From NCBI RefSeq assembly GCF_000498495.1, contig NZ_AVCS01000009.1, positions 62,001 through 126,000 of the forward strand: DNA of 64,000 nucleotides, given 5' to 3'. Numbering within the stretch: the stretch's first letter is position 1; every line of letters begins with the position of its first letter. The stretch is from Flavobacterium enshiense DK69 (GTDB lineage Bacteria > Bacteroidota > Bacteroidia > Flavobacteriales > Flavobacteriaceae). Shown in pieces: positions 44,512 through 54,166 of this stretch. A model generated the notes under the pieces. It saw nothing but the letters and a program-made list of their open reading frames with translations, did not search any database and was not told the DNA's origin. The translations under genes and the position numbers were made by a program.

Positions 44512-44997
44512 ATGAAATCAAAAATTGCAGTTTATGAGACTCACGAAGAAGCAATAGATGCTATCAAAGTGTTGAATGATCAAGACTTTCCCATGAGTAA
44601 TGTTTCGCTCTTAGGAACAGCGGAAATAGTTGAAGACCACATCCACGTAAGAACAACGGATACGTTTAAAAAAGCGCCTGCTGTAATTGGTATGGGGGCG
44701 GGGACAGTTATTGGTTTACTTTCCGGTATTGGGATTTTTACGATTCCCGGTTTTGGTTTTTTGTATGGTGCTGGCGCTTTGATTGGTGCCATTGCCGGAT
44801 TTGACTTAGGAATTATAACTGGAGGACTTATTTCTTTTTTGTCTTTATTAGGTTTTAAAGATGATGTCGTTGTAAAATGTGAAGAGCATTTGAAAGAAGG
44901 AAGATTTATGGTTGTTGTAAATGGTACAATTGAAGAAGTAGAAAATGCAGAACATATTTTACATACTGAAGGAACTCATTTAGAGTTCGTGGAATAG
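44512..44997 (+). CDS. YflT/general-stress-17M-like protein with glycine-zipper membrane region
   Basis: A 161-residue protein. The N-terminal 40 residues (KIAVYETHEEAIDAIKVLNDQDFPMSNVSLLG) match the general stress protein 17M (YflT) fold. Residues about 60-118 are a glycine-rich double membrane stretch (GMGAGTVIGLLSGIGIF, GAGALIGAIAGFDLG). The C-terminal 45 residues (KCEEHLKEGRFMVVVNGTIEEVENAEHIL) form a ferredoxin-like sensory part. The family is linked with stress in other bacteria, without known mechanism. It ends with a strong bidirectional terminator. Confidence 0.78.
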   Translation: MKSKIAVYETHEEAIDAIKVLNDQDFPMSNVSLLGTAEIVEDHIHVRTTDTFKKAPAVIGMGAGTVIGLLSGIGIFTIPGFGFLYGAGALIGAIAGFDLGIITGGLISFLSLLGFKDDVVVKCEEHLKEGRFMVVVNGTIEEVENAEHILHTEGTHLEFVE

Positions 44998-45009
44998 GGA
45001 AAAGATATT

Positions 45010-45047
45010 AAAACAAAAAAGCCGGCTCGAGCCGGCTTTTTTGTTTT
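45010..45047. terminator. Bidirectional terminator, perfect 38-base palindrome
   Basis: Two 19-base arms (45010-45028 and 45029-45047) with a GC-rich core GCCGGCTCGAGCCGGC and outer A/T tracts. It lies between the YflT-like gene and the convergent SPOR gene and can end both. Confidence 0.93.
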
Positions 45048-45089
45048 AAGTATGTTGCTGTTTTAATGGATTTCTTTTCAAATAGATGT

Positions 45090-45479
45090 CTATTTATTGG
45101 GACGGATAAGCAATGCGGTTGGGTATTTTTTTAAAATTTCCTTGTAGTTTTTTTCGGCCTCAATTCGGGTTTTGAAAGTGCCAACCCATACCTTGTAGCT
45201 CGGATTCGAATAAATAATGGTGCCATCTAGGTTTCTGAACTCTTTTTTGAATTGCGAGAGGTTTTTTTTGGCTTCTTCGTTAGTTCCGTAAAAAATCTGA
45301 ACCTTATATCTGTCATTAACAGTGATGGACGAGTTTATTTTTCTCTTTTCATTTAAGAGCATTTCAAACTTTGGATCCTGTACAATGTTAATTTTGGAAG
45401 GTTGTGAATAGGCTTTAAAGCCTGAAAAAGAGGATAAAATAAAAAAAGATAAAATAGATTGGGTTCTTAAAATTCTCAT
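45090..45479 (-). CDS. Secreted SPOR-domain protein
   Basis: A 129-residue protein with a signal peptide (cleaved near KAYSQPS). The C-terminal 75 residues match a SPOR domain: YKVQIFYGTNEEAKKNLSQFKKEF and YKVWVGTFKTRIEAEKNYKEILKKYPTALL. SPOR domains bind denuded glycan strands of septal peptidoglycan, which suggests cell-division or cell-wall association in the periplasm. No further domain is visible. The gene diverges from the act operon, with 199 bases between. Confidence 0.87.
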   Translation of the reverse strand: MRILRTQSILSFFILSSFSGFKAYSQPSKINIVQDPKFEMLLNEKRKINSSITVNDRYKVQIFYGTNEEAKKNLSQFKKEFRNLDGTIIYSNPSYKVWVGTFKTRIEAEKNYKEILKKYPTALLIRPNK

Positions 45480-45580
45480 AATAAGTTGATTTGGAACAAA
45501 AATACAATTAAAACATTCAATCTGAAAACTTCGATTTATTTAGAATTGGTATAAATTACAATTTATGATAAATTTAAGGT

Positions 45581-45610
45581 TTTGATAATAGCTCATAAGT
45601 CGTATTTTTG
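45581..45610 (+). promoter_or_regulatory. Promoter of the act-cox operon
   Basis: TTTG (45581-45584), 18 bases and TATTTTTG (45603-45610) match the consensus at both boxes. The actA start is 69 bases downstream. Confidence 0.8.
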
Positions 45611-45678
45611 TCCGAGTTTTTAAATAAGGCCTGTTCTTATATAAGACAGTGCTAAATTTAGTTGATAATCTTTTAATT

Positions 45679-46983
45679 ATGAAAAAAGTGGGTAACCATA
45701 ATTCGTTTTCAAAAAAATTAATATTCAGCCTTGCGATGGTATTATCGCTGTCGCTGAGTTCTTTAGCCCAAGATGCGGCTGCTCCTGCGGCCGGTGCTGG
45801 TGATCCAGCGAAAGGGAAAGCAATTTTTAATACAAACTGTGCTGCGTGTCATAAACTTGATGCAAAATCTACGGGGCCTGCCTTGCGTGGAGTTGCTGAT
45901 AAGTATGATAAGGAGTGGGTTTACAAATGGGTGCACAATAGTGCCGAAGTGATTAAATCCGGTGATGCAGATGCAGTTAAGATATTTGAAGAGTTCAATA
46001 AAACTCCAATGCCTGGTTTTCCTCAGTTGTCTACAGAGGATATCGATAATATTTTAGCGTATACTTCTGTTAAGGAAGAAGCTCCTGCAGCTGCTGCGAC
46101 TACTGCTGCTGCGCCTGGTGCTGCTCAGGAGGGTGGTGTATCCAATAATCTGATATTGGGGGTTTTGGCAGTTGTTCTGCTAATGTTGGTGGCAATGTTA
46201 TTCTTTGTTAAGAATGTGCTTAATAAGATCGCTGTTGCTAACGGTGTGGAGGTTGCTGCAAAAGAAAAATCACTTCCGCTTTGGAAAGCATTCGCTAAAA
46301 ATCAGTTTTTAGTTTTGGTTTCTTCTATCGTTATGATTTTGATAGGTATGTATTTTATCTATGGTTATTTGATGCAAATCGGTGTAGATCAAAATTATGA
46401 GCCAATTCAGCCTATACATTATTCGCACAAAATTCACGCAGGTGACAATAAAATTGAATGTAAATACTGTCACTCTTCTGCGAGAGTTAGTAAGACTGCC
46501 GGTATTCCATCGTTGAATGTTTGTATGAACTGTCATAAAAATATTTCTGAATTCCAGGGTGATAAAGATTCTACGTATGTTGACTATTCGAAAGAGTTTT
46601 ATACTGCAGAAATTCAGAAATTATACGATGCTGTGGGATGGGATAAAAACACACAGAGCTATACTGGTAAAGTTAAGCCTGTAAAATGGGTTCGTGTTCA
46701 CAATCTCCCTGATTTCGTTTACTTTAATCACTCTCAACACGTATCTGTTGCTGGAGTAGAGTGTCAGAAGTGTCATGGTAAAGTTGAGACTTTTGAAATC
46801 ATGAAACAGGATCAGCCGTTAACTATGGGATGGTGTGTAAACTGTCACAGAGAAACTGATGTAAAAGTGGAGGGTAACGAATACTACGCTAAAATTCACG
46901 AGGAACTTTCTAAAAAATATGGTGTAGATAAATTGACGGCTGCACAAATGGGAGGTTTAGAATGTGGTAAGTGTCACTATTAA
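45679..46983 (+). CDS. actA: Alternative complex III subunit A, multihaem cytochrome c with fused N-terminal cytochrome c domain
   Basis: ActA is the multihaem subunit of alternative complex III, which oxidises menaquinol in the inner membrane. The 434-residue protein starts at MKKVGNHNSF (45679). A signal peptide precedes a mono-haem domain with CAACH (residues 54-58). A membrane helix follows near 155-175 and a second near 210-230. The C-terminal part has five more C-x2-C-H sites: CKYCH, CMNCH, CQKCH, CVNCH and CGKCH. Six haem c groups are therefore expected in total. The first domain may move electrons on to the oxidase (inference). It leads the act operon, 31 bases before actB. Confidence 0.93.
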   Translation: MKKVGNHNSFSKKLIFSLAMVLSLSLSSLAQDAAAPAAGAGDPAKGKAIFNTNCAACHKLDAKSTGPALRGVADKYDKEWVYKWVHNSAEVIKSGDADAVKIFEEFNKTPMPGFPQLSTEDIDNILAYTSVKEEAPAAAATTAAAPGAAQEGGVSNNLILGVLAVVLLMLVAMLFFVKNVLNKIAVANGVEVAAKEKSLPLWKAFAKNQFLVLVSSIVMILIGMYFIYGYLMQIGVDQNYEPIQPIHYSHKIHAGDNKIECKYCHSSARVSKTAGIPSLNVCMNCHKNISEFQGDKDSTYVDYSKEFYTAEIQKLYDAVGWDKNTQSYTGKVKPVKWVRVHNLPDFVYFNHSQHVSVAGVECQKCHGKVETFEIMKQDQPLTMGWCVNCHRETDVKVEGNEYYAKIHEELSKKYGVDKLTAAQMGGLECGKCHY

Positions 46984-47014
46984 TAATAAATTAAGAAGCT
47001 AATATTTATATACA

Positions 47015-50000
47015 ATGGCATCAAACAAAAAATACTGGAAAAGTGTTGAAGAACTAGACCAAAATAGTTCTATTGTTGAGACGCTAAGAAACAATGAATT
47101 TGTTGAAGAAATTCCTACAGATGAATTTCTTGGAGATGCAGCTACGCTGTCTGCTTCATCAACAACTCGTCGTGACTTTTTGAAATACGTTGGATTTTCT
47201 ACAGCAGCAGCTTCTTTGGCTGCGTGTGAAGGTCCGGTTGTTAAGTCTATTCCTTATGTAGTTCAACCTGAAGAAATCATTCCTGGAGTTGCAGATTATT
47301 ATGCAACAACAATGATGGATGGTTTTGATTTTGCTAACATCTTGATCAAAACCCGTGAAGGTCGCCCTATTAAAGTAGAAAATAATAATTTACCAAATGC
47401 AAAATTTGGTGCAAATGCAAGAGTTCATGCTTCTGTGCTGTCATTATATGATAGCATGCGTGTGAAACAACCAAAGATTGCTGGTAAAGATGCTTCTTGG
47501 TCAGATGTAAATGCTGCAGTTGCAAAAAGCTTGGCAGAAGCTAAAGCTAAAGGAGGTCAGGTAGTGTTATTGACTAATACTATGTCGAGTCCTTCTACTG
47601 ACAGATTGATTGCTGATTTCATTGCAAAAAACCCAACAGCTAAACATGTAACTTATGATGCGGTTTCTTCTTCTACTGCTTTGGATGCTTTCCAAATGGT
47701 TTACGGAGAAAGAGCTTTGGCAGAGTATGACTTTGCAAAAGCTGATGTTATCGTGTCAATTGGAGCAGATTTCTTAGGCGATTGGCAAGGTGGCGGATAT
47801 GATGCAGGTTATGGAAAAGGACGTATGCCTAAAAACGGCAAGATGTCTAAGCATATCCAGATTGAAGCAAATATGTCTTTGGCTGGTGCTAATGCTGACA
47901 AACGTATTCCTTTGACAGTTACTGAGCAAAAACATGCTTTAGTTAAAATATATAATGTTATTACTGGTGCTTCTGCAGGCGGAGCTAATTTAGGTAAGCA
48001 GGAAGAAGCGGTAATGAAAGCAGCGCAACAATTAAAAGCTGCTGCCGGAAAAGGTGTTTTAGTTTCCGGTTTGGATGATGTTAATGCGCAATTGTTAGTA
48101 TTGGCTATCAATAAAGCATTAAGCTCTGAAGCTTTCAATCCAGCGGCGGCTCGTTTGATCCGTAAAGGTGATAACAAAGCGGTAGCACAATTGGTTGCAG
48201 ATATGAAAGCCGGTGCGGTTCATACTTTAATTATGAATGGTGTTAACCCACTTTATACTTTGGCAAACGCTTCTGAATTCGCTGAAGGTTTGACAAAAGT
48301 GAAAATGTCAGTTGCGTTTACTTTAAGAGAAGACGAAACAGCTGTTAAATCTACTATCGTAGCTGCAGCTCCTCATTACTTAGAATCATGGGGTGATGTA
48401 ATGATTTCAAAAGGTCATTATGCTATCATGCAGCCGACAATCCGTCCGTTGTTTGATACTAAACAATTCCAGGAAGCTTTAATGGCTTGGACTGGTAATA
48501 CAGCTTCTTATTATGATTTCTTAAAAGCAGTTGGTTCTTCAATTGCGGTTGGAACAACTTGGAACAAACTGGTTCACGACGGTGTTTATACTTCGGAAGT
48601 GGGTGCTGTTGCAGGTGGTTCTGCTGATTTCGGTACTGCAGCTTCTACGTTAGCGCAAGCTAAAAATGAAGGTGGTTTGGAATTAGTTTTATATACTAAA
48701 ACCGGAATGGGTGACGGTCAGCAGGCAAACAACCCTTGGTTACAAGAGTTCCCGGATCCAATTACAAGAGCATCTTGGGATAACTACGTAACAGTTTCTA
48801 AAAAGGATGCTGAAAAATTAGGATTACAGAACTATAATGTTGCTAACGGTGGTCTTAATGGTAGTTACTCAACTATTGAAGTAGCTGGTGTTAAATTGCA
48901 AAATGTTCCGGTTATCATTCAACCAGGTCAGGCAGTTGGTACTATCGGTTTGGCACTAGGTTACGGTAGAAAAGAAGCAATGCAGGAGGAAATGCAGGTT
49001 GGTGTTAATGCATATAAATTGTATGCAAACCAAAATGCAAACCAGGTTGCTAAAGTTACCAAAGCTGAAGGTGATCATGAGTTCGCTTGTGTTCAGTTAC
49101 AAAAAACATTAATGGGTAGAGGTGATATCATCAAAGAAACTACCTTAGAAATATTCAATACTAAAGATGCTGAAATTTGGAACCCGGTTCCAATGGTATC
49201 TTTAGATCACCAAGAGACTCCTGCAACAGAAGTGGATCTTTGGAATTCTTTCGACCGTACTGTAGGACATCATTTTAACCTTTCTATCGATTTGAATGGT
49301 TGTACAGGTTGTGGTGCTTGTGTTATTGCATGTCACGCTGAAAACAACGTTCCGGTAGTTGGTAAATCTGAAGTAAGAAGAAGCCGTGATATGCACTGGT
49401 TGCGTATTGACCGTTACTATTCTTCTGAAGAGACTTTCAAAGGTGACGGTGAATTAAAAGCAAAAGCAGTTGGATTGTTAAACTCAATCGATACATTAAC
49501 AGGAATGGAAGATCCGTCTGAAAATCCTCAGGTGGCTTTCCAACCGGTAATGTGTCAGCACTGTAACCACGCTCCTTGTGAAACAGTATGCCCGGTTGCG
49601 GCAACTTCTCACGGTCGTCAAGGTCAGAACCATATGGCTTACAACCGTTGCGTAGGTACTCGTTACTGTGCAAACAACTGTCCGTATAAAGTACGTCGTT
49701 TCAACTGGTTCTTATACAGCAAAAACAGCGAGTTCGATTATCATATGAACAATGACTTAGGTCGTATGGTATTGAATCCTGATGTAAACGTTCGTTCTCG
49801 TGGGGTTATGGAGAAATGTTCAATGTGTATCCAAATGACACAGGCTACTATCCTTAAAGCGAAGAAAGAAGGTCGTCAGGTAAAAGATGGTGAATTCCAG
49901 ACAGCATGTTCGGCAGCTTGTACAAGCGGAGCAATGGTATTTGGAGATGTAAATGACAAAGAAGGTCAAGTGGCTAAATTAGCAGAAGACGAAAGAATGT

Positions 50001-50068
50001 ATCATTTATTAGAGCACATCGGAACGAAGCCAAATGTATTCTACCACGTAAAAGTTAGAAATACTTAA
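47015..50068 (+). CDS. actB: Alternative complex III subunit B, Fe-S and molybdopterin-oxidoreductase-like
   Basis: ActB is the large periplasmic subunit of complex III. The 1017-residue protein has a twin-arginine-type segment TTRRDFLKYVGFSTAAASLAAC (Arg52, Arg53). A molybdopterin-oxidoreductase-like part follows that is known to lack the cofactor in this complex. The last 250 residues are a ferredoxin-like domain with clusters in CTGCGACVIACHAE, CQHCNHAPCETVCP, CVGTRYCANNCPY and CSMCIQMTQ with a late CSAAC. These bind the iron-sulfur clusters (three 4Fe-4S and one 3Fe-4S in the described complex). It is cotranscribed with actA and actC. Confidence 0.94.
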   Translation: MASNKKYWKSVEELDQNSSIVETLRNNEFVEEIPTDEFLGDAATLSASSTTRRDFLKYVGFSTAAASLAACEGPVVKSIPYVVQPEEIIPGVADYYATTMMDGFDFANILIKTREGRPIKVENNNLPNAKFGANARVHASVLSLYDSMRVKQPKIAGKDASWSDVNAAVAKSLAEAKAKGGQVVLLTNTMSSPSTDRLIADFIAKNPTAKHVTYDAVSSSTALDAFQMVYGERALAEYDFAKADVIVSIGADFLGDWQGGGYDAGYGKGRMPKNGKMSKHIQIEANMSLAGANADKRIPLTVTEQKHALVKIYNVITGASAGGANLGKQEEAVMKAAQQLKAAAGKGVLVSGLDDVNAQLLVLAINKALSSEAFNPAAARLIRKGDNKAVAQLVADMKAGAVHTLIMNGVNPLYTLANASEFAEGLTKVKMSVAFTLREDETAVKSTIVAAAPHYLESWGDVMISKGHYAIMQPTIRPLFDTKQFQEALMAWTGNTASYYDFLKAVGSSIAVGTTWNKLVHDGVYTSEVGAVAGGSADFGTAASTLAQAKNEGGLELVLYTKTGMGDGQQANNPWLQEFPDPITRASWDNYVTVSKKDAEKLGLQNYNVANGGLNGSYSTIEVAGVKLQNVPVIIQPGQAVGTIGLALGYGRKEAMQEEMQVGVNAYKLYANQNANQVAKVTKAEGDHEFACVQLQKTLMGRGDIIKETTLEIFNTKDAEIWNPVPMVSLDHQETPATEVDLWNSFDRTVGHHFNLSIDLNGCTGCGACVIACHAENNVPVVGKSEVRRSRDMHWLRIDRYYSSEETFKGDGELKAKAVGLLNSIDTLTGMEDPSENPQVAFQPVMCQHCNHAPCETVCPVAATSHGRQGQNHMAYNRCVGTRYCANNCPYKVRRFNWFLYSKNSEFDYHMNNDLGRMVLNPDVNVRSRGVMEKCSMCIQMTQATILKAKKEGRQVKDGEFQTACSAACTSGAMVFGDVNDKEGQVAKLAEDERMYHLLEHIGTKPNVFYHVKVRNT

Positions 50069-50111
50069 GAGTAAAAAATAAATAAATTATTAAGAAACAA
50101 TATAAAGGATT

Positions 50112-51518
50112 ATGTCGTCTCATTACGAAGCACCCATTAGAAAACCGTTAGTCCTAGGTGATAAAAATTATCACGATGTGACTGTAGATGTAGCTCGTCC
50201 TGTAGAGGGTAAGGCAAACAAACAGTGGTGGATTGTATTCTCAATCGCTTTAGCTGCGTTCCTTTGGGGAGCAGGCTGTATGGTTTACACCATTTCTACC
50301 GGTATCGGAACATGGGGATTAAATAAAACAGTAGGTTGGGCTTGGGATATCACCAACTTCGTATGGTGGGTGGGTATCGGACACGCCGGAACTCTAATTT
50401 CTGCCGTACTATTATTATTCCGTCAAAAATGGAGAATGGCGATTAACCGTTCTGCGGAAGCTATGACCATTTTCTCGGTTGTTCAGGCAGGTTTATTCCC
50501 GATTATTCACATGGGTCGTCCATGGTTAGGGTACTGGGTATTACCGATTCCGAACCAATTTGGTTCTCTTTGGGTAAACTTCAACTCACCATTACTTTGG
50601 GACGTATTCGCGATTTCTACGTATCTTTCAGTATCATTGGTATTCTGGTGGACTGGTTTATTGCCTGACTTCGCAATGATTCGTGACAGAGCGGTAACAC
50701 CTTTCAACAAAAGAATCTATTCCATCCTTTCTTTCGGATGGTCTGGTAGAGCAAAAGACTGGCAGCGTTTCGAAGAGGTTTCTCTTGTATTGGCTGGTTT
50801 GGCAACACCACTTGTACTTTCTGTACACACGATCGTATCCTTTGACTTCGCAACTTCGGTTATTCCTGGATGGCATACTACAATCCTTCCTCCTTACTTC
50901 GTTGCGGGTGCGGTTTTCTCTGGTTTCGCGATGGTAAACACATTGCTTATCATCATGAGAAAAGTGTGTAACCTTGAAGACTACATCACTATTCAGCATA
51001 TCGAATTAATGAACATCGTAATCATGATTACTGGTTCTATCGTAGGTATCGCTTATATCACTGAGTTATTTGTGGCTTGGTATTCCGGAGTAGAGTATGA
51101 GCAGTATGCTTTCTTGAACCGTGCTACAGGTCCTTACTGGTGGTCATACTGGTTGATGATGACTTGTAACGTTTTCTCTCCACAGTTCATGTGGTTCAAA
51201 AAATTAAGAACCAGCATCATGTTCTCGTTTATCATCTCTCTTGTGGTAAACATCGGTATGTGGTTTGAGCGTTTCGTAATTATCGTTACTTCATTACACA
51301 GAGATTATTTACCATCATCTTGGACAATGTTCCAGCCAACATTTGTTGATGCAGGTATCTATATCGGTACAATTGGTTTCTTCTTCGTATTATTCTTATT
51401 ATATTCAAGAAGTTTTCCTGTAATCGCTCAGGCAGAGGTTAAAACTATTATGAAATCTTCTGCAGAGAACTACAAAAGAGAAAGAGAAAAAGAAGGACAT
51501 CATTCACACAATCATTAA
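50112..51518 (+). CDS. actC: Alternative complex III subunit C, NrfD-like quinol-binding membrane protein
   Basis: A 468-residue membrane protein with about ten helices of the NrfD/PsrC type, which binds the quinol. Family stretches are GIGTWGLNKTVGWAWDITNFVWWVGIGHAGTLISA, SRSAEAMT-like NRSAEAMTIFSV and FPIIHMGRPWLGYWVLP. The C-terminus is His-rich (EKEGHHSHNH). It pairs with actF, which has a related fold. It is 43 bases after actB and 6 bases before actD. Confidence 0.95.
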   Translation: MSSHYEAPIRKPLVLGDKNYHDVTVDVARPVEGKANKQWWIVFSIALAAFLWGAGCMVYTISTGIGTWGLNKTVGWAWDITNFVWWVGIGHAGTLISAVLLLFRQKWRMAINRSAEAMTIFSVVQAGLFPIIHMGRPWLGYWVLPIPNQFGSLWVNFNSPLLWDVFAISTYLSVSLVFWWTGLLPDFAMIRDRAVTPFNKRIYSILSFGWSGRAKDWQRFEEVSLVLAGLATPLVLSVHTIVSFDFATSVIPGWHTTILPPYFVAGAVFSGFAMVNTLLIIMRKVCNLEDYITIQHIELMNIVIMITGSIVGIAYITELFVAWYSGVEYEQYAFLNRATGPYWWSYWLMMTCNVFSPQFMWFKKLRTSIMFSFIISLVVNIGMWFERFVIIVTSLHRDYLPSSWTMFQPTFVDAGIYIGTIGFFFVLFLLYSRSFPVIAQAEVKTIMKSSAENYKREREKEGHHSHNH

Positions 51519-51524
51519 TAGATC

Positions 51525-52052
51525 ATGAGTACGAATAAAGTTATACATGCTATATATAACGATGATGATATCTTAATGGATGCTGTTAAGGCATCAAGAG
51601 CAGCTCATCATCATATTGAAGAAATTTATACACCATTCCCGGTTCACGGTTTGGATAAGGCTATGGGGTTAGCACCTACAAGAATTGCTATCGCTTCATT
51701 CCTTTATGGAGTAGTGGGATTAACTGTTGCAGCTAATTTGTTGAACTACATGATGATTGTAGATTGGCCGCAGGATATCGGTGGTAAACCAAGTTTTGCA
51801 TTCTACCAGAATATGCCGGCTTTCGTTCCGATTCTGTTCGAGTTAACAGTATTCTTCGCAGCGCACTTAATGGTAATCACATTCTATTTGAGAAGTAGAT
51901 TATGGCCGTTCAAAGAAGCTGAAAACCCGGATGTAAGAACTACAGATGATCATTTCCTAATGGAGGTTGCAGTGAATGGAAATGAGGAAGATATGATTTC
52001 TTTCTTCAAAAACACTGGTGCTGTAGAAGTTAAAGTAATTGATAAGCATTAA
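51525..52052 (+). CDS. actD: Alternative complex III subunit D (DUF3341)
   Basis: A 175-residue protein with two membrane helices (about 50-75 and 95-120). The opening VIHAIYNDDDILMDAVKASRAAHHHIEEIYTPFPVHGLDKAMGL is the DUF3341 signature, a ferredoxin-like fold at the cytoplasmic side of the complex. The C-terminal soluble part carries TDDHFLMEVAVNGNEED. It lies 6 bases after actC and 8 bases before actE, in the constant order of this operon. Confidence 0.95.
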   Translation: MSTNKVIHAIYNDDDILMDAVKASRAAHHHIEEIYTPFPVHGLDKAMGLAPTRIAIASFLYGVVGLTVAANLLNYMMIVDWPQDIGGKPSFAFYQNMPAFVPILFELTVFFAAHLMVITFYLRSRLWPFKEAENPDVRTTDDHFLMEVAVNGNEEDMISFFKNTGAVEVKVIDKH

Positions 52053-52060
52053 TAGTAGAT

Positions 52061-52612
52061 ATGAAAGCCTTATATAAAATAGTAGCATTAGTAGGTGTGT
52101 CGATTGCCGCGACGTCATGTTTCGACAAATCAAAGCCTAACTATCAGTTCTTCCCTAATATGTATGAGTCAGTAGCCTATGAGACTTATTCTCAGTCTTC
52201 TGCATTCAAAGGTGGAAAAGAGGGGTTAAAACCAGCCCACGGAACTATTAAGAGAGGTTTCGAGCCTTATGATATTCCAAATACGCCAGAAGGTTATGCC
52301 TTAGCGAAAGCAAATCTTAAATCTCCGTTGGATTCATTATCTGTTGATGCTGAAAAAGGTGCTGAATTGTTCAATATCTATTGTGCAATCTGTCACGGAG
52401 AAAAAGGTGACGGACAGGGAAATCTTGTAAAAAGAGAAAAATTCCTTGGTGTGCCGAACTATGCTGACAGAGAAATTACAGAAGGTAGTATTTTTCACGT
52501 AATTACTTATGGATTAAATTCTATGGGTTCTCATGCTAACCAATTGTCTCAGAAAGAGCGTTGGATGGTTACAGCTCACGTGTTAAAATTAAAAGGAGAA
52601 TTAAATAAGTAA
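52061..52612 (+). CDS. actE: Alternative complex III subunit E, mono-haem cytochrome c lipoprotein
   Basis: A 183-residue protein with a lipoprotein signal: ALVGVSIAATSC, where Cys20 would be acylated. The cytochrome domain starts near residue 95 (GAELFNIYCAICHGEKGDGQGN) with one haem site CAICH. The Met ligand is likely in GLNSMGSHANQL. ActE takes electrons from ActA and passes them to the oxidase. It is 8 bases after actD and 22 bases before actF. Confidence 0.95.
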   Translation: MKALYKIVALVGVSIAATSCFDKSKPNYQFFPNMYESVAYETYSQSSAFKGGKEGLKPAHGTIKRGFEPYDIPNTPEGYALAKANLKSPLDSLSVDAEKGAELFNIYCAICHGEKGDGQGNLVKREKFLGVPNYADREITEGSIFHVITYGLNSMGSHANQLSQKERWMVTAHVLKLKGELNK

Positions 52613-52634
52613 AACTCATTTGAACGTTTAGAAT

Positions 52635-54146
52635 ATGTACACATTTTCAAACAAATTAAAAACCTTTGCTTTTGTCCTGATGGCGCTTGGCTTGTTAGGT
52701 ATTGCTTACGGTTTTTTAACTGCACCTAAAACTACGCAAGACGTAGAAAAAATATTAGCAGAAAGTCATCACGAAGGTGGTCATCATGCTGCTGCAGCCA
52801 CACATGAGGCTGCTGCTGGATCTGAAGCACATCATGAGGCTGCTGCCGATTCAGTAAAACAGGAAACTCCTGCTGCTGAACACCACGTAGTTGCTACGGA
52901 TTCTGTTAAAACGGAAGAGGCTGATTCAACTAAAGCAGTTGTTGCTCCTGTTGTTGAAGAGGATCACCATGACGCTCATGCTGCTCACGCTGAGTCGCAC
53001 GATGCGGATGCTCACAAAGAACATGAAAAACACCTTGAGCACGTTTTACACCAATTGCAAAACAAACCATGGGCTGCGTTGTATGTGGCTTGTATCTTCT
53101 TCATGTTGATTTCAGTTGGAGTTTTGGCTTTTTATGCAATCCAATGGGTTGCCCAGGCAGGTTGGTCTCCGGTATTGTTCCGAGTAATGGAAGGAATCAC
53201 TTCTTATTTGTTGCCAGGTTCAATCATCTTCTTGCTTCTTTTGATTTTATCAGGTATGCACATGAACCATTTGTTTGCATGGATGGTAGAAGGTGTAACA
53301 GATCCGAAAAGTGAGCACTACGATGCAATCATTGCCGGAAAATCAGGTTTCTTAAACGTTCCTTTCTTTTTGATCCGTGCTATAGTTTTCTTGGCTGGAT
53401 GGAATTTATACCGTTACTTCTCAAGAAAAAATTCATTGGCTCAGGATGAAGCTTCTGATGATTCTTTTTACAAAAAGAACTTCAAAATGGCCGCTGGTTT
53501 CTTAGCATTCTTCATTGTTACGGAATCAATCGCATCTTGGGACTGGGTTATGTCTGTTGACCCACACTGGTACAGTACATTATTTGGATGGTATGTTTTT
53601 GCCAGCTTCTTCGTGAGCGGTATTACAACAATCGCATTCGTTACTTTATATTTAAAATCTAAAGGATATTTAGAGTATGTGAACACAAGCCACATCCACG
53701 ATTTGGCAAAATTCATGTTCGGTATTTCTGTATTCTGGACTTATTTATGGTTCTCTCAGTTCATGTTGATGTGGTACTCTAACATTCCAGAAGAGGTAAC
53801 TTATTTCGTTACTCGTATCGAGCACTTCAAATTACCATTCTTTGGTATGGTTGTATTGAACTTCGTGTTACCAATTTTAATCCTTATTAACACTGACTTC
53901 AAACGTTTGAGTTGGGTTGTTGTAATGGCAGGTATCATTATCTTAACAGGTCACTATATTGATTTCTTCAACATGATTATGCCGGCTACAGTTGGTGATC
54001 AGTGGTTCATCGGAGTGTCTGAGATTAGTTCATTGTTATTCTTCTTCGGATTATTCATTTTTGTAGTGTTTACAGCTTTAACAAAAGCACCTTTATTGGC
54101 AAAACGTAACCCATTAATCGAAGAAAGTAAACATTTCCATTATTAA
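52635..54146 (+). CDS. actF: Alternative complex III subunit F with His-rich insertion
   Basis: A 503-residue membrane protein with about ten helices, related to ActC. The first helix (FAFVLMALGLLGIAYGFL) is followed by an unusual low-complexity segment of about 100 residues (44-140) rich in His, Ala and Glu, with roughly 19 histidines. Family stretches come after it, such as SYLLPGSIIFLLLLILSGMHMNHLFAWMVEG and ITESIASWDWVMSVDPHWYST-like VTESIASWDWVMSVDPHW. The insertion may bind metal or bridge subunits (inference). It precedes coxB by 20 bases. Confidence 0.94.
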   Translation: MYTFSNKLKTFAFVLMALGLLGIAYGFLTAPKTTQDVEKILAESHHEGGHHAAAATHEAAAGSEAHHEAAADSVKQETPAAEHHVVATDSVKTEEADSTKAVVAPVVEEDHHDAHAAHAESHDADAHKEHEKHLEHVLHQLQNKPWAALYVACIFFMLISVGVLAFYAIQWVAQAGWSPVLFRVMEGITSYLLPGSIIFLLLLILSGMHMNHLFAWMVEGVTDPKSEHYDAIIAGKSGFLNVPFFLIRAIVFLAGWNLYRYFSRKNSLAQDEASDDSFYKKNFKMAAGFLAFFIVTESIASWDWVMSVDPHWYSTLFGWYVFASFFVSGITTIAFVTLYLKSKGYLEYVNTSHIHDLAKFMFGISVFWTYLWFSQFMLMWYSNIPEEVTYFVTRIEHFKLPFFGMVVLNFVLPILILINTDFKRLSWVVVMAGIIILTGHYIDFFNMIMPATVGDQWFIGVSEISSLLFFFGLFIFVVFTALTKAPLLAKRNPLIEESKHFHY

Positions 54147-54166
54147 TATTTTAAAGAAATAAACAA

